A stretch of 64,000 nucleotides of DNA from Microbulbifer bruguierae (GTDB lineage Bacteria; Pseudomonadota; Gammaproteobacteria; Pseudomonadales; Cellvibrionaceae): contig NZ_CP118605.1 in the NCBI RefSeq assembly GCF_029869925.1, positions 1,302,001-1,366,000 on the forward strand. Reading direction: 5' to 3'. This document shows, one piece after another, positions 19,381 through 27,795 of this stretch. Below the pieces are notes generated by a model. It was not told where the DNA came from. It worked only from the letters and a program-made list of their open reading frames with translations, and ran no database searches. Made by a program: the position numbers and the translations under genes. The first letter of the stretch is position 1; each line of letters starts with the position of its first letter.

Positions 19381-22300
19381 CAGGCAATCTCCCCATATTC
19401 ACGTTCAACGTTATCCAACGCGTGTTCACTCATCGACTCACTTAACGATTCACTTAACGATTCACTTAACAACAGCAACACCTGTCCTGCACTGACACGC
19501 CCTCCTTCAGCCAGCAATACCCGAGTCACCGTGCCCGCCTCTGGCGCCAACACCGGCATTTCCATTTTCATCGACTCAAGCAACATAAGGAGCTCCCCCT
19601 CTTTGACTTGCTGCCCCTCTTTTACCAATACCTTCCACACACTGCCGGATACCGGTGCATCCACCGGGGTCCAGTCTTCCGGCCAGTCCGTCGCAGCCTC
19701 CGCAACCTCCGACTCCTCAACGGAAAAATGGAACTGACCCTGTGCGTGCCAATCTTTCAGCTCCTGCTCGAATGCAGCCTGGCGCCGTTGGCGGAAAGTG
19801 CCGATCTCGTCTGTGGCATCGTCCAACAGGGCGTTGTACTCGGCCAGGCTGAACTCGGTTTCCTCGATCCGCAGGGGATAATTACCCAGAGGAAAATCCC
19901 GGCGAATCTGCTGTAGCTCCTCATGACTCACCTCGTAAAAACGAATCTGGTCGAAGAAGCGCAATAGCCAGGGCTGGCTAAACACCTGGGGCTGCCGATA
20001 ACGATTCCACATCTGCAGCGTACGTCCGACAAATTGATACCCCCCGGGGCCCTCCATGCCGTATACACAGAGATAGGAACCGCCAATACCTACGGAGTTT
20101 TCCGCCGTCCAGGTTCGCGCCGGATTGTATTTGGTGGTTACCAGGCGGTGTGCAGGGTTAACTGGTGTAGCCACCGGCGCGCCCAGGTAAACATCTCCGA
20201 GCCCCATCACCAGATAGGAGGCGTCGAACACTATGTGTTTGACGTCGTCGATGGATTCAAGGCCGTTAATACGGCGAATGAATTCGAGATTACTGGGACA
20301 CCAGGGGGCACCCGCCCGCACCGCGCGATCGTATTTCTCGATCGCCTGGCGGCACGCTTCATCGTCCCAGGACAGAGGTATGTGAACGATGCGCGACGGA
20401 ACGCGCATTTCTTCCAGCTGCTGGGCCAATTCCGTTTCCGCACGCTCCAGATGGGCCAGCAGCGTCTCCTGATCAACCTGCAAACCATCAAAATGTATCT
20501 GTAGGGAACGAATACCTGGAGTCAATTCACGCATGCCTGACAGCGGATTCTGTTGCAGCCAACGCATCAGCGCATGAACGCGGAAACGCAGGCGGATATC
20601 CAGGACCTTCTCTCCGTATTCCACCAGCAGAAAATGATCGCCAGCGGCGCGGTACACAATCTCATCGCCAAACCTGCCTGCGCCGAAGGTTTTCAGAATT
20701 GGGGTTACCGGTGCTACCGACGCCCAGCTCTGATCAACCACCGTCAGACCCGCGATCTGATCTCGCTGCGCCCGCTCCAGCGCCCGCGCGTCCTGCGGCG
20801 ATACCGGTACAAACCGCAAGCTGTCTCCGGCTTTCAACTGTCCGAGCTTCCACAGATCCGCCTGAATCACCGTCGCGGGACACACGAAGCCACCAAGGGA
20901 AGGGCCGTCCGGGCCGAGAATCACCGGCATATCGCCCGTAAAGTCCACCGTACCAAAGGCGTAGGCGTTGTCGTGAATATTGGAAGGATGCAGGCCAGCC
21001 TCGCCGCCATCCTGACGCGCCCAGTCGGGCTTCGGGCCAATCAGGCGCACGCCGGTGCGGCTGGAGTTGTAATGCACTTTCCATTCGCTGGCGAAAAAAG
21101 TGTCGATATCCTTATCGGTAAAAAAATCCGGCGCTCCGTGAGGGCCGTAAATCACCCGCAATTCCCACTGGCTGGAGATTTCCGGGCGCAGTGCTTCCGG
21201 CACCTCCGTGCCCGTCCCCACCGGGACCTCGCGTTCCCGCAAATGCAGAACGTCGCCAGTACGCAATGCGCGTCCATTGTGGCCGCCAAACTGACCGAGA
21301 GTGAATGTGGAGCGGGATCCGAGATAAGCCGGACAATCAAACCCGCCCTGTACAAGCAGGTAAGTACGGGCACCTGCTTCACGAATGCGCCCACATTCCA
21401 GTACCTGACCTGCACGCACAGAAATCACCTGCCACAACGGAACCGGTATTTTATCCAGCGCAGGGGCGCAGTCGGCACCGGTAATCACTACCCGGCTATC
21501 GCAACTGAATCTGAGCGATGGCCCCTGCAGGGTAATTTCCAGTCCCGATGCATCCTCGTCATTGCCCAGTAATCGGTTGCCGAGGCGGAACGAATAGTTG
21601 TCGAACGGACCGGAAGGGGGGACCCCGATATGCCAGTAGCCCGCACGCCCCGGGTAATCCTGCACAGTGGTCTGTGTTCCCGGTTGCAATACGTCCACCC
21701 GCGCAGGGTGCCAACTGAAATCGTTCAGATAGCGGGTAGTGACTTCGCCGGCGACCAGTTTTTCGTCCTGCAATAGTGCGCGGAGATACGACAGGTTGGT
21801 CTCAGACCCGTAGAGACGTATTTCTCCGAGGACAGCGCGCAGCTTCTCCAGTGCCGCCGCCCTGCTCGCTGCCAGCACGATCACCTTGGCCAGCATGGGA
21901 TCAAAATAGGGAGATACTTCGATACCCGCCTCTATCCAGTGGTCGATACGAACACCTTCGTACTGAGGGAATTGCACTTCCGTCAGCAAGTCGGCACAGG
22001 GCTGGAAATCCCGATAGGGATCTTCTGCGTAAATACGCACCTGAATACTGTGGCCCGAGGACTGCAATTTTGCACGTCGCTGAAACAGGTCTGCCACCTC
22101 GCCCGCGGCCAGACGCAGCATCCACTCCACCAGATCAATTCCATAGACTTCCTCGGTCACCCCGTGTTCTACCTGAAGGCGGGTGTTCACTTCGAGGAAA
22201 TAAAACTGGCCGGTATCCGCGTCGTAAATGAACTCCACCGTGCCCGCATTGCGATACTTAATGCTGGCAACCAGCTTTTCCGCCGTGGCATACAGCTCGC

Positions 22301-23054
22301 GGCGGACTTCGTCGGTCAACCCCGGCGCAGGGCATTCTTCCACTACTTTCTGATTGCGACGCTGAGACGAGCAGTCGCGTTCGCCAATAGCCAGCGCCCC
22401 ACCGCAGCCGTCACCGAATACCTGTACCTCGATATGGCGTGCGCGATCGATAAATTTTTCGATGAATACACCATCATCGGAAAAATTGTTCGCGCCCAGG
22501 CGCTTCACGGATTCGAAGGCATCGGTCAGGTCTGACTCCATCCGACACACCTGCATACCGATACCGCCGCCGCCAGCGGTACTCTTCAGCATCACCGGGT
22601 AACCGGTAAACCCAGCCTGCCGCTTGGCTGCGTCCAGGCTTTCCAGCAGATCACTGCCTTCCAGCAGTGGCACACCGGCTCGTCGGGCCAGATCCCGCGC
22701 GCGGTGTTTCAATCCAAAGATCTCGATTTGCTCAGCCGTCGGCCCCACAAAGACAATGCCTTCACGTTCACAACGTCGCACAAACGTGGCATTTTCACTG
22801 AGAAAACCATAACCGGGATGAATGGCCGTAGCGCCGGACTCCCGCGCAATGGCAAACAGTTTATCTATATTGAGATAGGTATCCGATGCTGCGCCACTAC
22901 CCAATGGCCAGGCTTCATCGGCCGCGCGCACGTGCAGGCTCTCCGCATCCGATTCTGCGTAAACCGCCACCGAACCGATACCCATTTTTTTCAGGGTGCG
23001 AATGATACGCACGGCAATAGCGCCGCGATTGGCAATCAGAACTTTGCTAAACAT
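19380..23054 (-). CDS. Biotin-dependent guanidine/urea carboxylase
   Basis: ATP- and biotin-dependent carboxylase annotated in relatives as urea carboxylase. Since the operon is headed by a guanidine-I riboswitch, the physiological substrate is probably guanidine, giving carboxyguanidine. The 1224 residues run as biotin carboxylase with ATP-grasp (1-450, e.g. STAGGGGIGMQ), a KipI/KipA-like carboxyltransferase region (about 460-1050), and a biotinyl domain with the ESMKME motif whose acceptor is K1163. The last 30 residues are an unusual SESL-repeat tail. A good AGGA site precedes the ATG. It shares one base with the allophanate hydrolase gene. Urea as the true substrate is not excluded by sequence reading. 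Confidence 0.92.
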   Translation of the reverse strand: MFSKVLIANRGAIAVRIIRTLKKMGIGSVAVYAESDAESLHVRAADEAWPLGSGAASDTYLNIDKLFAIARESGATAIHPGYGFLSENATFVRRCEREGIVFVGPTAEQIEIFGLKHRARDLARRAGVPLLEGSDLLESLDAAKRQAGFTGYPVMLKSTAGGGGIGMQVCRMESDLTDAFESVKRLGANNFSDDGVFIEKFIDRARHIEVQVFGDGCGGALAIGERDCSSQRRNQKVVEECPAPGLTDEVRRELYATAEKLVASIKYRNAGTVEFIYDADTGQFYFLEVNTRLQVEHGVTEEVYGIDLVEWMLRLAAGEVADLFQRRAKLQSSGHSIQVRIYAEDPYRDFQPCADLLTEVQFPQYEGVRIDHWIEAGIEVSPYFDPMLAKVIVLAASRAAALEKLRAVLGEIRLYGSETNLSYLRALLQDEKLVAGEVTTRYLNDFSWHPARVDVLQPGTQTTVQDYPGRAGYWHIGVPPSGPFDNYSFRLGNRLLGNDEDASGLEITLQGPSLRFSCDSRVVITGADCAPALDKIPVPLWQVISVRAGQVLECGRIREAGARTYLLVQGGFDCPAYLGSRSTFTLGQFGGHNGRALRTGDVLHLREREVPVGTGTEVPEALRPEISSQWELRVIYGPHGAPDFFTDKDIDTFFASEWKVHYNSSRTGVRLIGPKPDWARQDGGEAGLHPSNIHDNAYAFGTVDFTGDMPVILGPDGPSLGGFVCPATVIQADLWKLGQLKAGDSLRFVPVSPQDARALERAQRDQIAGLTVVDQSWASVAPVTPILKTFGAGRFGDEIVYRAAGDHFLLVEYGEKVLDIRLRFRVHALMRWLQQNPLSGMRELTPGIRSLQIHFDGLQVDQETLLAHLERAETELAQQLEEMRVPSRIVHIPLSWDDEACRQAIEKYDRAVRAGAPWCPSNLEFIRRINGLESIDDVKHIVFDASYLVMGLGDVYLGAPVATPVNPAHRLVTTKYNPARTWTAENSVGIGGSYLCVYGMEGPGGYQFVGRTLQMWNRYRQPQVFSQPWLLRFFDQIRFYEVSHEELQQIRRDFPLGNYPLRIEETEFSLAEYNALLDDATDEIGTFRQRRQAAFEQELKDWHAQGQFHFSVEESEVAEAATDWPEDWTPVDAPVSGSVWKVLVKEGQQVKEGELLMLLESMKMEMPVLAPEAGTVTRVLLAEGGRVSAGQVLLLLSESLSESLSESMSEHALDNVEREYGEIA
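19434..19469 (-). repeat. Three 12-base tandem repeats inside the carboxylase gene
   Basis: Three consecutive 12-mers (CGACTCACTTAA, then CGATTCACTTAA twice on the plus strand) encode a repeated Ser-Glu-Ser-Leu peptide. They sit after the biotinyl domain, near the very C-terminus of the carboxylase. Because 12 is a multiple of 3, unit gain or loss would keep the frame, so copy number may vary between strains without inactivating the gene. Confidence 0.85.
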
Positions 23055-23149
23055 TTTGCGTCCTGCCCGGGCCGTCCCGGTGTGAAGTGCGACAGTGGCC
23101 GTCCACTGAAGTTTTTGAAAATTTCGCTAGGAAGACGACAGCTCAAGCA

Positions 23150-23791
23150 CTATTGGTCCCAGATCAGTACTGCGACCGGGGTAGGATTGTAACCATTACA
23201 GGGGTTGTTCAATTGCGGGCAATTGGAAATCAGCACGATCACGTCCATACATGCACGCATCTCCACATATTTTCCCGGTGCGGAAATGCCATCCGCAAAC
23301 GTCAGTCCACCGGCTTCCGTCACCGGTACATTCATGAAGAAATTGATATTGTGGGAGATATCTCGCTTGTCGAGTCCGTATTCCGGGTGCTCGGCAATGG
23401 CCAGCATCCAGCTATCCCGACAGGCGTGCATACAGCGTTTTTCCAGTGCGTAACGCACGGTATTACTTTCGGTCGCGCAGGCGCCACCTAGAGTATCGTG
23501 ACGTCCGCAGGTATCGGCAATGATCTCCAGCATGGGATTATTTTCATTGGAGCGCAGCACACTGCCCGCAGTGAGGTATACATTACCCTGCTCGCGAATT
23601 GTATCCATCGCAGAGTATCGTTCACCGGGGTCTTCAGCGTTGAAAAACAGGGTGTCCGCGGCCTGGTTACCTTCCAGGTCTAGAATACGAATAACCTGGC
23701 CTTTTTTTAATGTGTGTAGGAAGTAGTCGCCGGCAGCGACCATTTCCCGGAAATCCACTGCCTTATCGTCGTATTGGGATTCGGTAATCAT
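23150..23791 (-). CDS. DUF1989 protein, UAAP2-type; probable carboxyguanidine deiminase subunit
   Basis: One of two DUF1989 proteins historically called urea-carboxylase-associated proteins. Published work on such pairs (CgdA/CgdB) showed that together they deiminate carboxyguanidine to allophanate plus ammonia, bridging the carboxylase and the hydrolase. The 213-residue product has family wording such as [21 protein letters not shown] (shown in part), a conserved cysteine segment ([12 protein letters not shown]) and [13 protein letters not shown]. The start at 23791 follows a GAGAGAAG site; the frame is open upstream to 23902, but that part overlaps the neighbouring gene and looks non-coding. 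It lies 34 bases behind the other DUF1989 gene. Confidence 0.88.
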   Translation of the reverse strand: MITESQYDDKAVDFREMVAAGDYFLHTLKKGQVIRILDLEGNQAADTLFFNAEDPGERYSAMDTIREQGNVYLTAGSVLRSNENNPMLEIIADTCGRHDTLGGACATESNTVRYALEKRCMHACRDSWMLAIAEHPEYGLDKRDISHNINFFMNVPVTEAGGLTFADGISAPGKYVEMRACMDVIVLISNCPQLNNPCNGYNPTPVAVLIWDQ

Positions 23792-23825
23792 GAATTGCTT
23801 CTCTCTTGTTCTGCTAACCGGAAGC

Positions 23826-24542
23826 TCAGGTGCCGAGATGATAGAGCGCGTTGTTTTGGAAACCCCGCTGGTTTTCTTCGCACCAGTTGCGGCAAACGTC
23901 ATCTGATGCTATCGGTGCAGCGAGACCGAGCTCCACCTGTATTGGCAGTGCTGGATAGCTGTCAGCCTGACTCAGGGGATGTGGGCAGGAATGGAGAATG
24001 ACCAGAGTGTCCATCTCAAACCGCAACACCACCCGATCGCCGGCACGGGCGGTGGTGTCATCCAGATAAAGATTGCCCTCCTTATCCGTGGCGACCTTGC
24101 TGAACCAGTTGACGTTTGCCGCCAGATCCTGGCGATTGAGACCGTACTTTTCCATCTCCACCAGGAACGCGTCGTGACCATTCTGGAACCACCCATTGCG
24201 ATGGTGCTGATAGTCGCGTGCTCCCCATTTTTCGGCAATGTGTGAATAGCGGGTGTTACCACATACTGTGTCGTGCCAACCATGGTCATCTTCGATGATC
24301 GAAGCGAATATCCTCCCCATGTCGGAGTAGAGACAATTGCCCCGGGACAGGCGAAAGGTGTGCTGACATTTCAGTGTATCCGGTGCGTTATAGCGCTCAA
24401 GCAGGTTTTCAGGATTGTAAAACAGCATACCTGCATTGCCCCCTCCGTGCAGATCCGTCAGGCGCAGCTGGGTGCCTCGACGCATGCGGAACGACCAGTG
24501 CCCCCCCCCGGGAATTTCGGTGCTGTACTGGTATTCATTCAT
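23826..24542 (-). CDS. DUF1989 protein, UAAP1-type; probable carboxyguanidine deiminase subunit
   Basis: Partner of the preceding DUF1989 protein; the two are expected to form a heteromeric deiminase acting between carboxylase and allophanate hydrolase. The 238 residues open with the family motif [21 protein letters not shown] (given in part) and contain [13 protein letters not shown], whose His and Cys resemble the DUF1989 metal-binding set. The gene overlaps the ATPase gene by 8 bases, so uptake and catabolic genes form one transcript. Assignment of the names CgdA and CgdB to the two genes was not attempted. Confidence 0.88.
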   Translation of the reverse strand: MNEYQYSTEIPGGGHWSFRMRRGTQLRLTDLHGGGNAGMLFYNPENLLERYNAPDTLKCQHTFRLSRGNCLYSDMGRIFASIIEDDHGWHDTVCGNTRYSHIAEKWGARDYQHHRNGWFQNGHDAFLVEMEKYGLNRQDLAANVNWFSKVATDKEGNLYLDDTTARAGDRVVLRFEMDTLVILHSCPHPLSQADSYPALPIQVELGLAAPIASDDVCRNWCEENQRGFQNNALYHLGT

Positions 24543-25392
24543 TGATCAGTTCCTGCTTTTTGCTTTTGGTGCCGGGCTTTTTCAGATCACTGATTTCGGT
24601 TGGAAACATATCCACTGCATCCAGACGGATCGCCTCTTCGGCGATATCACTCTCGATTTTCCGGTAAAGATCGCCATCGGTTTTCCCTACAGGCAAATCG
24701 TAGGTAATGGATGCTCCGTAGCGCCCCGGTGCGTGTGGATCCTGACGAACTTTGTCAAACACCCACAAGCGAGTACCGAGATAAAATCCCTCCTGCAGGT
24801 CGTGAGTGACCATAAATACGGTTAGGGCGTTTTCCCGCCAAAGTTGCAATACGAGTTTGTGCACATCCGCGCGTATACCGGGATCGAGGGCACCGAAGGG
24901 CTCATCCAGCAATAGAATACGCGGGCGATTGATGAGTGCCTGGGCGATGGCGAGACGCTGCTTCATACCGCCCGAAAGCATATGCGGATATTTATCCAGA
25001 GTGTGCTGTAATCCCACGCGCTCCAGTAGCTCAAGCGCTTTTTTACGCGCATCTCTTTTTGCCGCACCAAAAAGTAACCCGGTGATTCCCGGACGGGACA
25101 TGGCGCAGGCAGCGATCACATTGTCGAGCACAGACATATGGGGAAAAACCGAGTACTGCTGAAATACGATACCGCGGTCCGGGCCCGGCTCGTCAGGAAT
25201 AGTCTTACCGTCCAGCAACAACTGCCCGCGAGTGGGTTTTTCCGTACCCAGTAGCATTTTCAGAAAGGTACTTTTACCACAACCGGAACTGCCCACCATG
25301 GTGACGAACTCACCCTCTGAAACAGTGTTGTTCAGTCCTTCCAGCACCTGGGTATCGCCGTAACTCTTCCAGACGTTGTTCAATTCAATCAC
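24535..25392 (-). CDS. ABC transporter ATPase, probable guanidine importer
   Basis: ATPase of a nitrate/taurine-type importer. In 285 residues it shows Walker A GSSGCGKST, signature LSGGMKQR, Walker B ILLLDEPFGALD and switch VTHDLQEG, with a C-terminal extension of about 60 residues (MFPTEISDLKKPGTKSKKQ). It overlaps the permease gene by 4 bases and the DUF1989 gene by 8 bases. The guanidine substrate is inferred from the riboswitch and the co-transcribed catabolic enzymes; relatives are labelled urea-carboxylase-associated or taurine transporters. Confidence 0.9.
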   Translation of the reverse strand: MIELNNVWKSYGDTQVLEGLNNTVSEGEFVTMVGSSGCGKSTFLKMLLGTEKPTRGQLLLDGKTIPDEPGPDRGIVFQQYSVFPHMSVLDNVIAACAMSRPGITGLLFGAAKRDARKKALELLERVGLQHTLDKYPHMLSGGMKQRLAIAQALINRPRILLLDEPFGALDPGIRADVHKLVLQLWRENALTVFMVTHDLQEGFYLGTRLWVFDKVRQDPHAPGRYGASITYDLPVGKTDGDLYRKIESDIAEEAIRLDAVDMFPTEISDLKKPGTKSKKQELINE

Positions 25393-26210
25393 GCCGCACC
25401 TCCCGGCAAGTACCAGGGAAACAGTTTTTTATTCATCACGCGCAGGGCATAGTCCAATAGAAATGCCAACAACGTTATCCAGGCTACATAAGGCAGAATC
25501 ACGTCCATTGACAGATAACGGCGAACCAGAAAGATGCGATAGCCAAGGCCATCGGTCGAAGCGATGGCTTCGGACGAGATCAGAAATAACCAGGCCGCAC
25601 CCAGTGCGAGGCGCACGGATTCTGTCAGCCGCGGTAATAATTGCGGCAGAATTACCCGGGATAGAATCTGAGTACTATTGGCACCGAGTGTCTGGGCTTT
25701 GACCAGCTGCTCGAAGGGGATTTCTCCCGTACGTTGCAGCATGTCGCGGGCAATAAACGGGGTAATACCGATAGCGATCAACGCCACCTTGGAAATCTCC
25801 CCCAACCCGAAAACGATAAACAGGATTGGCAACAAGGCCAGAGGTGGTACTAGTGAAATCACCGTCAGTAGAGGCGATACCGAAGCGCCAACCAGGGGAA
25901 TGGCGCCGGTGAACATTCCCAGTAGCAAACCAATGGTCGCCGCGATCAGTACCCCAAGACCCAGGCGCTTCAGGCTGCTCACCGTATCCTGCCAGAAAAT
26001 GATCTTGCCGGTGCGTTTACTGGGCTCTGCCGCCATTCGATGTACCGCATCACCCATTTGGGAAAACGAAGGTAGCAGCTTGTCTTTTTCGTTTTCTGCC
26101 AACCTCGCCTGTGAGCCCGCCATATAAATCATCAGGATCAACAAAAACGGCAGCAGACCCAGAAACAGCGCGCCGCTTTTGCCAGGCTTCAGATTTATCA
26201 GGCGTTTCAT
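25389..26210 (-). CDS. ABC transporter permease, probable guanidine importer
   Basis: Inner-membrane channel of 273 residues with one BPD_transp_1 domain and about six helices. The EAA-type cytoplasmic loop is visible (LVKAQTLGANSTQILSRVILPQ, given in part). It belongs to the SsuC/TauC branch. It lies between the binding-protein gene (60 bases upstream) and the ATPase gene (4-base overlap). Confidence 0.9.
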   Translation of the reverse strand: MKRLINLKPGKSGALFLGLLPFLLILMIYMAGSQARLAENEKDKLLPSFSQMGDAVHRMAAEPSKRTGKIIFWQDTVSSLKRLGLGVLIAATIGLLLGMFTGAIPLVGASVSPLLTVISLVPPLALLPILFIVFGLGEISKVALIAIGITPFIARDMLQRTGEIPFEQLVKAQTLGANSTQILSRVILPQLLPRLTESVRLALGAAWLFLISSEAIASTDGLGYRIFLVRRYLSMDVILPYVAWITLLAFLLDYALRVMNKKLFPWYLPGGAA

Positions 26211-26270
26211 CGGGCTTCTCTCATCATCACGTTATCTTCCAGATTGTCGCAACGCTACTGCCAAAACACA

Positions 26271-27311
26271 TCAAAGCTTGTCATCGGCCGCCAACTGCAT
26301 ATAGGTGGGATCGAAACGAAATTTGATATTGGTTTCGTCACCGTAAGTGCCTGCAGGCATTTCGATACCGACAAACTCGGCACTGGGTACACCGTTGCCC
26401 AGAAGGCCGTGATCGAAGGAGAACTCTGCAACACTTTTCATCGACGCAAGCAACTTCTCACTGTTAGTGAGTGTCAGTGCTTGTGCAGGGGTGTAGAACA
26501 TTTCAGTACTGGCCAACTGCGCTTCATAGCCGGCCAGATCGGTGCCCGAGGCGGTGGCCATATGCGTTTTTGCTGCAGAGGAGGCGTCTTGCTCACCGGA
26601 CATCAATTCCATGATTTCATACCAGGCGCCTACTAAGGCCTTGCCCAGTGCCGGTGTGGATTTCAGGGTTTCGGTGTTCACCACCAGCAGGTCGATAATT
26701 TCGCCGGGAATTTTTGAAGAATCGAACACCGTCTGACTTTCGGGCATGGCCTCAATCTCGCCGAGCAACGGATTCCAGGTAGCAACCGCAGTGACGCCAT
26801 CGGTACCGTAGGCGGCGACCATGTCTGCGTCTGAAGTATTCACGACGGTGATATCTGCTTCACTCAGACCGACGGACTCCAGCCCACGCGCCAACAGGTA
26901 GTGGGAAACACTGAGCTCCACCAGATTGACACTCTGTCCTTTTATTTCCGCGAGATCCTTGCCGCCTTTCAATACGATGCCATCATTGCCGTTGGAGAAA
27001 TCTCCGACAATCAGTGCGGTACTGTCGACACCACCAGCGGCGGGAATCGTCAGCGCATCCATATTGGTCATGGTGCAGGCATCGAACTCACCCATGGTGT
27101 ATTGATTTACAGACTCGATATAGTCGTTTATCTGTACGACTTCGATATCAATCCCGTATTTATCGCCCCATTTTTTGACAATGCCCTGTTCGGCACCATA
27201 GGACCACGGCATCCAGCCAACATAGATAGACCAACAGACCTTGAAGCTTTCTTTCGCGCAGGCTGCAGAAGAGAGTGTGAGGGTAAAAAGTAGAATGGCG
27301 AGACGCTGCAT
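26271..27311 (-). CDS. ABC transporter substrate-binding protein, probable guanidine binder
   Basis: Periplasmic receptor of the importer: 346 residues with a Sec signal peptide cleaved near AACA-KES and an NMT1/TauA-like fold (CWSIYVGWMPWSYGAEQGI near the mature N-terminus). Aromatic and acidic residues early in the mature chain would suit a small cation such as guanidinium, but this is inference. It is the first gene after the riboswitch, and its ATG follows a strong GGAGG ribosome site. Being first makes it the most direct target of riboswitch control. Confidence 0.9.
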   Translation of the reverse strand: MQRLAILLFTLTLSSAACAKESFKVCWSIYVGWMPWSYGAEQGIVKKWGDKYGIDIEVVQINDYIESVNQYTMGEFDACTMTNMDALTIPAAGGVDSTALIVGDFSNGNDGIVLKGGKDLAEIKGQSVNLVELSVSHYLLARGLESVGLSEADITVVNTSDADMVAAYGTDGVTAVATWNPLLGEIEAMPESQTVFDSSKIPGEIIDLLVVNTETLKSTPALGKALVGAWYEIMELMSGEQDASSAAKTHMATASGTDLAGYEAQLASTEMFYTPAQALTLTNSEKLLASMKSVAEFSFDHGLLGNGVPSAEFVGIEMPAGTYGDETNIKFRFDPTYMQLAADDKL

Positions 27312-27430
27312 CGCAGACCTCCAGTGTTTTCCGGTTTATATTCCAGGTTCACAGCAGTCGCAGCATTTCAGCTTCAATGGCGCTTGCTATTTGGGTTACG
27401 CAGAGAGCTCTTGGCAACGCTAACGCGCCA

Positions 27431-27579
27431 AACAGGTCTCCCGGGCTTTTATCCCGCCGTGTAACCCCTCTGGAAATCGGACTGGAGATTCCAATCGATC
27501 AGCCAAACAGGTCGGATGCTCTCGGACCAGACATCAAGGAAAGCAACGTTTCATTGACCGGAACCCTAGCGTCCTATTG
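27431..27579 (-). promoter_or_regulatory. Guanidine-I riboswitch (ykkC aptamer)
   Basis: Read on the minus strand, the aptamer's conserved segments occur in order: CTAGGGTTCCGG (27570-27559), CTGGTCCGAGAG, ACACGGCGGGATAAAAG, and GCCCGGGAGA ending near 27437. The flanks AATAGG (27579-27574) and CCTGTT (27436-27431) can pair to close the P1 helix. This is the class that senses free guanidinium and turns genes on. It lies about 120 bases upstream of the binding-protein start and so controls the whole seven-gene operon. No clear terminator hairpin with a U-run is seen between aptamer and ATG, so the switching mechanism is not evident. Confidence 0.93.
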
Positions 27580-27618
27580 AACAGATTGTCTCAATGGCAC
27601 TAATGCCAAGAGTCTTGC

Positions 27619-27647
27619 ACTCTAAATACATTCAACATGTATGCCAA
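27619..27647 (-). promoter_or_regulatory. Candidate sigma-70 promoter of the guanidine operon
   Basis: On the minus strand TTGGCA (27647-27642) and TAGAGT (27624-27619) are separated by 17 bases, placing transcription start near 27611, about 30 bases before the riboswitch. The -35 is good and the -10 is fair. It is supported mainly by its position. Confidence 0.4.
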
Positions 27648-27795
27648 GCGCTAAAAACCACCAAGGCAGGCGATAAGCGGCCATTCTGGTCTAAAAGAAC
27701 AGGAGGAGAGACGCTACTGCGCACCAAAAAAGAACAAACAGGCACCCTTCTCGTGCGCAACCACCAAGTCCCGAGTAACCGCACCCGTGTTGCCC

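Noticed and set aside
17584..27311. Interpretation of the operon as urea uptake and degradation plus taurine transport
   Set aside because: The upstream aptamer is of the guanidine-I class, and DUF1989 pairs serve the guanidine route. The ABC genes resemble taurine transporters only at family level.
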